NCBI GenBank assembly: GCA_030762935.1
Contig: CM060900.1
Span: 387,833,132-387,897,131 of the forward strand
Source of the DNA: Hymenopus coronatus
Lineage: Eukaryota > Arthropoda > Insecta > Mantodea > Hymenopodidae
DNA length: 64,000 nt
Direction: 5' to 3'
This document shows positions 42,400 through 53,089 of the stretch, piece by piece (the first letter of the stretch is position 1; every line of letters starts with the position of its first letter). A model generated the notes under the pieces. It saw nothing but the letters and a program-made list of their open reading frames with translations, was not told the DNA's origin and did no database searches. A program made the position numbers and the translations under genes.

Positions 42400-43400
42400 T
42401 ACTCTTGCCAACTGTGAGGTACGTGCAGTCATCCAAACTTTGTATGCTCAAAAGCAATCTCCAGCTGAGATCCCTCACCAAAGTGTCATGTGTGTGGATA
42501 CAACATTATGTGCGATAATATGGTAAGACAATGGCGCAGGACGAACCAATATTCACGATGTCGACCTTAGCGGCCGACTGTCCCTGGTGATGCCAGAAGT
42601 GTTGGAAACTGTGAGGGAAGCATTTGTGTAGAACTGGTGCTTCACAATTTCAGAACACACTTATTAATTCCCCCAGATGCCTCACTCGCTTTTGCATGAA
42701 ATTGTCTCCTGGTGGCTTGGTTTTCACAAAGGGTGTGCAAGATGGGTGCCTAACGTCTGCCCACAGCATTGCCATTCCTACAGTGGTATGCAGAGAAAGG
42801 TGACAAGATTCTTGACAATATTGTCACTGGAGATGAAACATGGGTGTCACATGCCACACCAGAGAGACAAAACAACAATCAATGTATTGGCAGCATAGTG
42901 GTTAACCAATGAAAACCAAATTCAAGCGGACAATCTCTGTAAAAAAAATCATGTGGGATTGATGTGGTGTCCTATTTTGCAAGTTTTTACTGCAAGGGGA
43001 GACTGTAAATGCTGATCAGTATTGTCAAACATTGTATAAATGGATGAGGGCAATCCAGAACACGAGTTGTGGGATGTTGACAAGAGGTATTTCGCTATTG
43101 CATTACAGTGCAAGACCAAATATAGCCAATGCCACACGAAAGGTATCAAATAAGTTTTTATGGGAGATCTTCGACCACCCATCCTACAGCTCTGACCTTG
43201 CAAATGATTTTCATCTCTTCTATCTCATGAAGCATTTTTGGCAGGAAATCATTTCCAAATTGATCCCGACCTCGCAAGTGATTTTCATCTCTTCTGTCTC
43301 ATGAAGCATTTTCTGGCAGGAAAACATTCCCACAATGACGCTGAGGTGCAAATGAAGTGGTTTGTGGCTCCAGACATTGGCAGGAGACTCCTATGACTTA
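42400..43400 (+). pseudogene. Mariner transposase, multiply broken
   Basis: Recognisable blocks: ILDNIVTGDETWVSHATPER (around 42825; catalytic Asp of VTGDETW present), a HCQ..N.R-like region, NARPNIANATRKVSNKF (43100-43150), WEIFDHPSYSSDLANDFHLF (catalytic region; family HPPYSPDLAPSDFHLF). Numerous stops and shifts. The N-terminal HTH near 42400-42560 is hard to read. Within the C-terminal part about 74 bp are tandemly duplicated (43186-43333). Confidence 0.75.
43186..43333. repeat. 74-bp tandem duplication inside mariner
   Basis: TGATTTTCATCTCTTCTRTC and neighbouring sequence occur twice, 74 bp apart (43204 and 43278), with several differences, so the duplication is old. Confidence 0.8.
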
Positions 43401-44524
43401 GGCATACAATTGATGATGTGCTGTTATGATAAATACCTCAATAATGGTGGTGACTATGTTGAAAAGTAGCCATGGAATCTGTGTAACTATTCCAATAAAT
43501 ATTTCTTATTAAGTGATGTTTTTGTTCTCTTTATCAGTCAGTGGGACTTGCTTTTGGATGCACCTTATATTATTGATCACTTCCTACAAAAATACTGGAT
43601 GTGAAGAACACAGTTAATAAAACAGAATAAAAACGAACAAGGACAGAGTGACTTTTCTATTCACAGTAAGCAAATCAGGAAGTCGCAAACTTAAACCTCC
43701 CTGCATAGGGAAAAGTCATAGACCCAAGTGTTTTAAACATATTAACATGCCTTCAGTACCATACTTGTACTGACATATGAAAAATGCATGAATGACTAGT
43801 GACATTTTCACAGAGTGGGAGGATTTTGTTGCATCACTTTTGTGGTCACTTAAAATTGAAGAAAGAGTGGTGCTTATTCTTGACCACTGTCCTGCATATC
43901 CACCCGCTATGTTACAGTTGCGAGATGGAAATATCACAGTTATACTCTTGCCTAAAAGCACTTCAGCATTGATCCAGCCATTGGTCAAGGGTATTTAAAG
44001 TGCATTGCTGCCGTGAATTGCTCATTGCTCTAGTGAACTGTGATGAGGAAATGGAAATGTTCCTTAAATCCATCAATCTGAAAACAGTTGTGTATTCTGT
44101 AGGTCTTGCATTGGGAAGCATTATCCAGCTATGATTCAAAACTGCTTGAAGAAATATTCCAGGGAAGAAACCATCACCAGTGAAAATTAAGTTGCAGAAT
44201 TCACAAGCAGTAAGACCCAGTCTGCAATTATTGTACTGCATTGTGAAATAATGATTGACATATTGAATGACTGGGTAGGTATTGACAGCAATGAGCCAAT
44301 TTCAGAGTGCACATCTGAAGAAGATAATAATCAATGCTGTCTCCACAACAAACTGGCAACAAGAAACAAGAAGATGGTGAAGAAGATAGTGGTGAAAATG
44401 ACGTGGAGGTGGAAGAATATATTGTGGATGCTAGTGAAGTGATAAGGAACAGAAGTGGTTTTGTGGATGGAGAGGCAAAATGAATCAAACAGCATTCATC
44501 TTCTCCATCTTGTTACAATCCAAC

Positions 44525-44870
44525 AATACACAGAGTAAAATCAATGTGAATTAGTCTGCCAAACAAAACTAACTGATTTCTTTAACACAGTGCAAAATTA
44601 GGTTAGTGTTAAATATGTACATTGTAATTGTACTATAAGTTGAGACTGATTGCAGGACAAATGCACACCCAGCATAAGTGGTTAAAATGCTATACTGTAT
44701 TGTATATCACATATCTACTTTATAATGTACTGTAATTTATTACTGCATGTTTCCCTACACCTACATGGGATTGATATTTGTCACTTCTTCACTCACCTTT
44801 CAATATATTGTGGAATTGTTAGAATGCGGGGGTAAAGTATGTCCCACAACCATGTTATTTTGAGCTTCTA
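44525..44870. other. AT-rich spacer, nothing recognised
   Basis: Possibly the Tigger 3' end; no TIR found. Confidence 0.35.
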
Positions 44871-44875
44871 CTGTA

Positions 44876-45036
44876 TGATTATTATTGTTGTTATCGTCAT
44901 TGTTGTCATAATAATGATGATGCTAATGTTGATTATTATTATTATTATTATTATTATGGTTATTATTATTATTATTATTACGGTTATTATTATCATCATT
45001 ATTAATATTATTACTATTATCATTATTATTATTATC

Positions 45037-45071
<35 letters not shown>

Positions 45072-45135
45072 CATCATCATCATCATCATTAATATTATTA
45101 TAATCATCATTATTAATATTATTATCATCATTATC

Positions 45136-45195
<60 letters not shown>
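44876..45195. repeat. Long (ATT)n microsatellite, about 320 bp
   Basis: ATT units with ATC, GTT and ACT variants over about 320 bp. All frames are open and would encode poly-Ile, poly-Asn or poly-Ile/Met, so the long frames there (plus 44839-45321) are not genes. Confidence 0.97.
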
Positions 45196-45199
45196 TACT

Positions 45200-46000
45200 T
45201 CATAGCAGTAGCTAAACCAGCCGAATCTAGCTCTCACATTGGTCTCCAACAGAACACTCCATTACTTCATATGGCTACTCATAACCAAGGCAGTGGAGGA
45301 GGAAAAGAAATGTCTGGGTAATAGCCTTGCCCACTTAAACCTTTGCCCACAGACTGTGTGACTTTTTCATGTCTATTTCTAAAATGTGTAATAAATATAG
45401 TTAATTACTAGATAATTATTCATACTAAATGTTATAACAATATGTGTGTATTTTAACATTATGCTTCCTGCAGAAAAACTCAGGAAATGTGCAGTTCAGT
45501 CTCTTAATGGGATGCAGGAAGGCATTACATTCAGGACATAACAAGTAATAACACCGGCCACGAAAATTGTAATATGGGTGTTACATACAATTTTTAATTA
45601 ATTGAGCACCCCTTATGACGACAGTGTTACTGAAAGTTGCCAGTTGCTTCTTATTTTTATAGTATGGCACATGATGACAGAAAGTTGTAAATAGATAAGT
45701 TACAACTTATCTCTAGATGGAAAGTAGAGGGATATAGGAGATGAATAAACAAACCTAAAAGGATGAGGTGGTATTATCTTATGTTTGTTATTGTGAGGAA
45801 GGGACTAACAGATATGTCTGTTTATATACAGACAAAACAAGAATTCTTTTATTGTGGATCTCTTCAGTGCCTGGGAAGTGTTTCAAAGTGCAGATGTGAT
45901 TTACTTATAGTGTTCAAACTTGAAGTAAAAACTTTTCTTAAAACACTACAAGAAAATTTGTGACATGCTGTAAGTTTCATTTAGTATTACATTTTACTTG
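45200..46000. other. No gene recognised
   Basis: Frames are short (plus 45763-45963, 66 residues). This may include the 5' region of the following pseudogene. Confidence 0.4.
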
Positions 46001-46007
46001 ATAACAA

Positions 46008-47665
46008 TGTCATTTAAGTGCACAAATGATCCTAACACTTGCTGTTACATTTCTGACAAAGTGGTGTTTGCTGTGCAGCAGAGGAATATCACTCCTGTAA
46101 TAAAAACAGCTTACAATCTTTATATTTATGAATTCTGCAAATTAGGAGACCAAGATGAGAGTTGGCTCCACATATCTGCTGTAAGACTAGCTGCATGAAT
46201 CTTCTGAATTGGTTGAATCACAGGAAACCTTTAATGCCTTTTGACATTCCAGTTATTTTGCTGGAGCCAACAAATCAAGCTGACGACTGTCTATTTTGCA
46301 TGGCTCTAACACTCTGAGGTATGAAGAATTATAAAAAGAAGATATTGTATATCCCAGTATACATTCTGCTACTCATCCTGTACCCCATAATGATCCAACA
46401 CCCCCTGAATCATATTCCATTGGCTCAGGAGGCGAGTCTTATGGTTCTCAATCATCCACATCTACAGATCCTTACTTTGCACCTTGTGTTAAGTCTGAAC
46501 ATCACAAAATTAGCCTCAGTGAATTAAATTTAGTCAGAGTCCTGGAGCTTTCTAAAGCCAAGGCAGATCTGTTAGCCTCCAGATTGCAACAGTGGAACTA
46601 TCTTGCTGAAAACGAGAAAGTGACATTTTTTCGTGACTCTTGGAAGCATCTTGAGAAATATTTTTCTTAGGAAGGTGATTTAGTGTTTTAGAGTGATGTT
46701 AGTGGCTTATTGAGTACTCTGAACATTACTCACATCTCTGATCGTGGCACTTGTTTATAGATGCTTCAAAATTAAATCTTAAAGCTGTATTACTCCATAA
46801 TGGCCATCAATTCCTATTGGTTATTCCATGCATACGAAGGAATTTGGGGCTGCCTGAAACTCCTCCTTGATTCAATTCATTATAACATGTATAAATGGAA
46901 AATATGTGCAGACTTCAAAGTAATTGCAATATTAACTGGACTCCAACTAGGTTACACTAAACACTTTTATTGCATATGTGAATTGGACAGTAGAAATAAA
47001 GCTTCCCATTTCATAAAAAAGGAGTGGCCTTTATGTCAGGGTATAGAAACTGGAAAAATGAATGTTAAATACGAACCTCTGGTGGAATTTAGGAACATTT
47101 TAATTCCTCCACTACATATAAAACTTGTTCTCATAAAAAGCTTTGCTAAAAAGTTGGACCGAATCAGACTAGCATTCCAATACCTAGTTACAAAATTTCC
47201 TAGAATTAGTAAGGTCAAGTTACAGGAAGTTCTTATTGGTCCACAGATTCGCCAACTTCCCTAAGATTTGATATTTTAACATCTTTTAAATGATGTTGAG
47301 AAAGAGGCGTGGATTTCTTTCAGAGAAGTTGTAAACACTTTTTTTTGGAAACAAATGAGCTGGAAACTATGTGAATCTAGTTACAAATTTGTTGTCATCT
47401 TATCACAAAATGGGATGCAACATGTCCCTTAAATTATACTTTTTACACCCCATCTGAATTGTTTTCCTGAAAGTTGTGGGGAAGTAAGATGAACATGCTG
47501 CACATTTCCACCAAAAAATGTGTCATTAATGGAAGAACGTTACCACGGAAAGTGGAGTGCAAGAATGCTCGCTGACTACTGCTGGACATTCACCAGGGAT
47601 GCTCCTCAACTCAACTACAAGAAGGAAGCAAAGAGAAAGCACATTTAGTAAAGGTAAGGGATCAT
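46008..47665 (+). pseudogene. Copy of an uncharacterised multi-copy arthropod protein family
   Basis: Starts at ATG 46008 with MSFKCTNDPNTCCY, cysteine-rich, then NITPVIKTAYNLYI and GDQDESW. After several frame changes: ISLSELNLVRVLELSKAKAD and LASRLQQWNYL (46505-46610), then the longest open block 46800-47264 with KWKICADFKVIAILTGLQLG, YTKHFYCICELDSRN, KKEWPLCQGIE, NEPLV-like, LIPPLHIKLVLIK, FPRISKVKLQEVLIGPQIRQ; then EERYHGKWSARMLADYCWTF near 47530-47600. I recognise this motif order from uncharacterised proteins common in arthropod genomes, function unknown, possibly transposon-linked. Stops make this copy dead. Confidence 0.65.
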
Positions 47666-47727
47666 GAATCTGTTTTACTAGACATCAAGACAGATGTTCC
47701 TAGTAAAAATTACTATCATATTTTTCC

Positions 47728-47757
47728 TTATTATTATTATTATTATTATTATCATCA
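47728..47757. repeat. (ATT)n microsatellite
   Basis: About nine ATT units. Confidence 0.95.
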
Positions 47758-47764
47758 AACTAGA

Positions 47765-49735
47765 ACTCTGGTTGTCATATTTGTGTTCAGCATAGTGTAA
47801 TCCATATCGTAAACAAAACGTTAAAAATTGCTGTCCAGGGTAATTGAAAACATGCCTCTGTATCTTTGAGTTTAAACCGACAGATCTGTCTTATTAATTG
47901 GATAAGCCATTTCTATAACTGTTATAGTTTCTAAGAATATTTCCAAAGGCATACAGCCTTTGCTTCTCACTCTACAGTAATTCTGCTAAATTTCATCCAC
48001 ATGTTTGAAAGCAATAAAACCAGAAAGAAAGTATGGTCAAGGTTTTTCAAAAATGACCAGCTGTTAATCGCCTCTGTACTATTTGCTGTGTAGGTCTCAG
48101 GATTATTTGCAGAGGTTGGCTATGATTGTGACAAATGAAGTGCATGTTGACTGCGCTGCGAGAAGCAATAGGGTTTGTAGTCATAGCAGGGGCAGTTTGT
48201 GCATATATGCTGAAGTGCTGCAGCATGCTTTATAAATTACATAATAGACATTCTGAAAGACCCTGTAACAAGCACATTGCATTATGGTAGCAATTAGAAA
48301 GGGAGCACACCTAATAATGAGTACTAGAAGAATTGTATACATGTAAGTTTTACAAATGAAATGCATTGCGAATCTCTCAGTGCTGGAAGTTTGCAAACTT
48401 GCTAGGTCAGTACTGCGCTTGCATAGAACCTTCCCCTCTTGCCACCTTGATCGCAGATCCCAAAGTTTTGGACCCGCTCCATGCTGTGTTTCGGTATTGC
48501 ACAGGATTTAGTGTACTCATTACAAGTGTTATTTATTTTCCTTATAAATGCTTTGGCAGCAGATGAAACAATGTTAGGGCACGGCTCCAGAATTTAAATA
48601 TGCGTTGAAATTAATTTTGCATGAACTTCAGTGTTACATTTTAGTGTAATAAGTAACTAATATTTAAGGGATTCTTTACATGTGACGCGAGATGGTGAGA
48701 AAATCTTCTAAGGTTCAGCAATTGCATGCGCAAGCAGACAGAACCAACTGAAGATTGAGCCATATTGCATCATGCATAGCAGCCAACCTGCACAGCATTT
48801 CTAAGAATCATAGCCAGCCTATGCAAAAAATCCTCAGGTCTCTGCACAACAAACTGTATAGCATCATCTGGAAGCAATTAACAACCAGTCAGTTTTGAAA
48901 AGTCCTAACATACTTTCTCTGGGGTTTTATTGGGGATGCAATTAAGCAAAATTTACTATAGTGCAAGAAGGGAAGGTAGTATGTTTCTGGTGATATTTTT
49001 ACAGATTCTAATTGTCTTAGAAATGACTTGTCCAATTAATAAGGCAGATCTGTTAGTGTACCTCAATGAGTAGGAGACCTGTCTTCAATAATTATTTGGT
49101 GAGGGTCTGCTGAAAACAAGAATGTTGAGTTTTAAATGCAATGCGTCTTGCACCCCATCAAGAGACAGGACCGTATATACCCCACTTTTTGCTGCAGGTA
49201 GGAGAATATTAAAACAGAGCCTTACCCTTATGACTTTCATTATTCATAATATCTGGTAAGTCACTTTATCATCATACAAGGTGGTTCACCTATCCTTTAT
49301 TCTCTGGTTTATGCAACCCGCAGATTACAGTCTAATCTGAAAACATCGTTCCTGAGGCCCATCTTCTACATACTAACGTAGACTTGGGCACTGCAAGTTA
49401 TAGCTAAACAGTAGCACATTTGGTTAACGTGCGGTGTGAGCATGAGTTCCAATATACTTGATTCGGTTTCGAATTTTATCAGAGCGTTGGCAATTTTTTA
49501 CCCCTGCTTTCTTTCTTCCTGATTTGACACAAAGCTAGATGGGATATTGAAACACTTGTTAACTTGCTTCTTTGTTTATTTTTTGTTTTTCTCTTTATTT
49601 ATGTTTATTTAAGTTTAGCAGTCCAGTTACAGGAAATACAAATGAAAAGAAACATTCTGAGACACATTCATTAAGTTTCTTCTAAATATGCAGGAAGTGG
49701 ACACAATTTTTAAGGAGGTTTACCATAAAATAATC
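47765..49735. other. About 2 kb with no gene recognised
   Basis: Only short frames (minus 48181-48396, plus 48366-48566), without motifs. Nothing tandem or inverted was noticed. Confidence 0.4.
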
Positions 49736-49745
49736 ACTCAGATTT

Positions 49746-50120
49746 ATGATGGTGTGTGTAATGAGTGGCAACACAGGAGGTATGCAGATCAAGGTGAAAG
49801 AGCACCCTGGAAAGATTATCCTGCAACAGGATAATATGCATCCTCATACAGCCTGTGTCACAATGGAAAAGATCAGAACATTGGGTGAGAAATCCTTCCA
49901 CATCTTCCCTATGGTTCCAATTTGGCACCCTCCGACTACTATCTTTTGTTCTGTCAAGGGACAGATTCAAGGTCAGCACTACAACATGTTGATTCTGAAG
50001 TCAGTGTCTTTGTAAAGCTGGAACAAAGTTCTATTCTAAGGAATTTTCATACTTGCAGAATGATGGGTAAAATGTGTGCAAAGAAATGAGACTATGTTGA
50101 AAAATAAGATAAAATCCTGT
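49746..50120 (+). pseudogene. Mariner-type transposase C-terminal fragment
   Basis: The plus frame 49746-50015 contains GKIILQQDNMHPHTACVTME, the second catalytic Asp block (family QHDNARPHTA), then LGEKSFHIFPMVPIWHPPTT, corresponding to the WEVLPHPPYSPDLAPSDYHLF block with the SPDLAPSD part degraded. After a frameshift, a WVKCVQRNETMLK-like terminus near 50070-50105 ends the gene. The N-terminal two thirds are missing. Inactive. Confidence 0.7.
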
Positions 50121-50214
50121 AGATTATGACAACTTGGTTTCTCTAAGAAATAAATATTCAGAAGTTTAAAAATTGTTGGTCACTACTTTCAGTGTGACAC
50201 TTATATGAGGAAAT

Positions 50215-50800
50215 TTCAGTTGCTGCTGCTCTTCTGAAGCTTCCATTTTTGGATTCGGATTATCATGAGTAGAGGTGGATGTTGATGAAATATCATGTTT
50301 TTGCTTTTCAGATTACAATGTTCCGTGGCATTGCATTTTCCCCCATTTTGGCTTAAAAGGTCATTATTTCATGTTAGTCAAAACTTTAAGGATATTTTTA
50401 CTAATGCTTTTGTATATTGTGATCATTTTATATGTAAACTACAAAGGCTTAAAATATTTTCCATAGCTGAACAAAGTGACCAGCAGTATTGGATACATAA
50501 GAATGGTTGTAAGGGTTGCATTTTCAGGAAGCAGAACCAATATTTTACCTTTGTTCTTCAATACAAGATCAAACCTAGTGGAAGGGTAGCATGGGTTTTT
50601 GATGATTATTATAAGAAACACTCCTAAGCTCAAAATGGAAATTGCAAAAAACCAGATGCTTCTTTTTTGGATTTGAAGATATTTCAAGAATATTAACCAT
50701 GTGGAATAAACTGAAATTGATCCTAGAAAACAAATGAAGGCAGCAAAGTTTCTGTGATTCTGCTGTACTACAACTACATTTTATAATTTAGATATTAAAT
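50215..50800. other. Unclassified; frame 50295-50627 has no clear domain
   Basis: A 110-residue plus frame with no certain motif. Just after it, around 50630-50710, the plus strand reads KLKMEIAK and LDLKIFQEY in adjacent frames, which resembles the PLE thumb (MEVEK..LPFLDLKI). This could be a small PLE scrap. Confidence 0.3.
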
Positions 50801-50804
50801 TAAC

Positions 50805-51140
50805 ACAAGGTCGAGTGGTTAGACTCCAACCTAGGTGGTCCGTGTTTGATCCCAAGCACCCACATGTGGGATTTGTGGTGGATGAAGTGGCATCTGGGCA
50901 GGTTTTCTCTGTCTTCTAGTTCCCCCTGTCACTCATTCCTCTAATTGCTCCATCATCACCTTTCCTATCATTCATTTCACTTCCTCATGCTTATATCTGG
51001 CTACGGGCCAACCACTCATTCCAGATTCTCCATTCGGTTGTTTAATGCTGTTGGCTCCCTGATGGGCTTCTGACATATAGACTTCACTTGTAAGTCCTAA
51101 AGTAAGTCCTAAACTTGTAAGCCGACTACAAAAAAAAGAT
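50805..51140 (+). repeat. tRNA-derived SINE, family 1 copy 2
   Basis: The head AAGGTCGAGTGGTTAGACTC (A box, about 50807-50826) and GTGTTTGATCCC (B box, 50842-50853) are followed by the same body as 6464-6830, including ACATGTGGGATTTGTGGTGG and ATGAAGTGGCA. Ends in an A8 run near 51130 (ACTACAAAAAAAAGATAA), a retroposon tail. The copies differ substantially, so both are old. Confidence 0.78.
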
Positions 51141-51144
51141 AACA

Positions 51145-51825
51145 CAATTGTACTTTTTATACCCTTTCCTGATACTGGAATCAAAACATGCAATGATGCA
51201 TGGAAAATTTTCAATCACAAACTGTGAGTATTTTAGTACACACTATGTAATAATTATACAGAGCACCACAGTATTAAATTAAAGTCTGTTTGATATAACT
51301 TGAAACATGACCTATTTAGCACTACCCCACCTTATGAAAGGGGAGGGGTGTCAAAGGTCATAAACTACATTGCCACTGCCATCCATGACTGCCGAGTCTG
51401 TCAATCAGTGACAAGTGTTCTGACTAATGGAAGGCTTGCTTATTTACAGTGCTTTATATTTAGAGTGAAATATGGAAATTTGTGTGATGTGTTTAGTCCT
51501 GTTTATTGTGTTGACTATTGTATTATTCCAAGCTGTGTGGGAAGAAGAGGAAAGCCTCTTCTTTCTGATGCTCACATAGTATTATAATGGAATGAAATTT
51601 TAATGTATATTATAATTTCATTCTGTTGCAATAAATAAAGCCCCAGGAAAGTAATGTAAGAATGGTTGCAAAATCAGGTATTTGACTATGACCAACAAGC
51701 ATCAAAACTAGTGTTGTACAACATAATTAAGAGAAACAAAGATAGTTCAAATGGTAAGAAATAACTCCATAGCTGAATTAAATGGTCATATCTAGTTTGC
51801 TTACCTCAGCATCATGTGATAGAAT
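51145..51825. other. Unclassified; open frame 51300-51587
   Basis: The 95-residue plus frame is cysteine-containing (CRVCQSV, DYCIIPSC) with no recognised fold. It might be the N-terminal region of the transposase fragment that follows, but nothing supports this directly. Confidence 0.3.
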
Positions 51826-51834
51826 GCTAGCGAG

Positions 51835-52085
51835 CTAATATGGGCACAAATCAAAGCAGATATGGCGAAACATAATGTGACAGTAAAAGAACAAGATGTG
51901 AGATTCTCCGCAATTCATTGCTAAAAGTTATTCCAGAAAACTGGAAGGCTGCCTTGGAACATCTGATGGGGATTGAAGTAGTGTACTGGGAAAAAGTCAA
52001 ATTAATTGATAATGTTGGACAATTTTGCCATAAATTTAGAAGAAAGTGACTCTGAATTAGACAATGAGTTTGAAGACTAGGGGTA
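51835..52085 (+). pseudogene. DDE-type transposase C-terminal fragment (IS630-like)
   Basis: The plus strand reads ELIWAQIKADMAKHNVTVKE, then (shifted) VIPENWKAALEHLMGIEVVY and an acidic tail NLEESDSELDNEFED. The IEL-IWAQVK...N.T block with the catalytic Glu and an acidic terminus is typical of an insect group of IS630-like DDE transposases. The first two thirds are missing and a frameshift is present. Confidence 0.55.
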
Positions 52086-52099
52086 TAATCCAGCATCCG

Positions 52100-53085
52100 A
52101 TAGCAATGGAGCTGAGGATTTTAGCAGTTTGCCGGGACCCTCCAAGAAACCCCTAATGTACGGTTTATCTATACTACCGTCATCCACCAATCCTTGAAAC
52201 ACCACACTTGAAAGTATTGAAGGGATAACTAAAACTTAGTTCCATAAAGTCAATCTAAAAGTTACATGGAAGTGATGCAATGTGGGATTAAGCAGTCATT
52301 GGTTACATACTGCTGTGCAGGCAGTAGTGTGCTCTCTCTCTAATTCATATGTTTCAGGATAAACAAACAGACTATAATTATACATTGTACTTTACTATAT
52401 TAAATTGTGGTACTGATGTTTGATTCTAAACTTTTTTGTTTTGGAACATTTGTTGTGGTGTAATGTTTTGTATAACATTAGAATTTCAAAAGTATTTTTA
52501 AAAATAAAAGTGTTAAAAGAAAATGTCACTCTTCTTTATGCTTCATTTTAATGTCAGTTTTTATTCATTTTAGGTTATTTTCACATAATAAGAACATTTT
52601 GTTCATCATTTTAAGTGATTTTTAGTTCAACATCTGCCCCCTATTTATGAGCAATGCCTTTCCTGAGTTAATCAGCTTGATAGCTTCCAAAAGGTTACCT
52701 TTACTAGTGAAAGTGTTGCATTTCCTTAAAAGACTTGACTGATTTTTGTTATGTATCTACTACAAATGGATGTTTGGCGCATTACTTTTAACAGTTGTGT
52801 CTGCTTCCAAATGTCATGATTTCTCCTTCTGTCATACTTTGTTCTGTACTTACTATACTGAACCTTTTATTTTTCTGTCCATATATAGAGCTTTCTAATG
52901 TACAGAGTTATTAAAAAAGATATAGTACAAAAGTAAAGTTGCTTTATTTATTCCTAGAACCATATACAAAAATCATATGAAACTATAGAACACATACATA
53001 AGTTAAGGTTACAAATTTGCATGTCAGTTGGTAGTGTACAAAAAGGCTGTTGGAGGTAGCAGTGGTTATGTGTTGAGTGTGAGAC
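52100..53085. other. No gene recognised
   Basis: AT-rich, short frames only. Confidence 0.4.
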
Positions 53086-53089
53086 TGGT

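Larger units (their letters stand above)
42333..43567 (+). mobile_element. Mariner element inserted in Tigger
   Basis: Left end TGAGGGGCATCCAGAAAGTT and complement of the right end TAAGGTGCATCCAAAAGCAA form imperfect TIRs of about 28 bp, and TA dinucleotides flank both sides (42331-42332 and 43568-43569). Length 1235 bp is typical of mariner. It carries a decayed transposase on the plus strand, and a 74-bp tandem duplication near its C-terminus. Confidence 0.85.
41838..44480 (+). pseudogene. pogo/Tigger transposase, broken and interrupted
   Basis: MSQKCKLCSVEDKLNIIAHV and a CGMPEATIRGWMKEE piece (CENP-B N-terminal HTH), then a GLAIRAKAVKIYKDLYG piece and FNESDGWF (second HTH), in several frames. 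After the mariner: a KLKPP.IGKS-like block, NAWMTSDIFTEWEDFVASL, VVLILDHCPAYPPAM (DDE Asp present; family DNCPAHPP), ITVILLPKSTSALIQPL and an acidic tail. Some relatives of this family have been domesticated as host genes (jerky, CENP-B), but the stops here exclude function. Confidence 0.75.
41838..44520 (+). mobile_element. pogo/Tigger-like DNA transposon, split by a mariner
   Basis: The 5' part (41838-42332) and 3' part (43568-44500) together read as one CENP-B/pogo-type transposase once the mariner at 42333-43567 is removed. The 5' part has the two N-terminal DNA-binding folds, and the 3' part has the DDE block. The element is old, with many stops. TIRs were not found, so ends are coding limits. 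Confidence 0.75.

Noticed and set aside
44839..45321. 160-residue plus frame and 87/108-residue minus frames
   Set aside because: They consist of ATT-repeat-encoded Ile or Asn runs.
50620..50715. PLE thumb-like peptide (MEIAK, LDLKIFQEY)
   Set aside because: Very short, needs a frameshift, and no neighbouring PLE block supports it; kept only as a remark.
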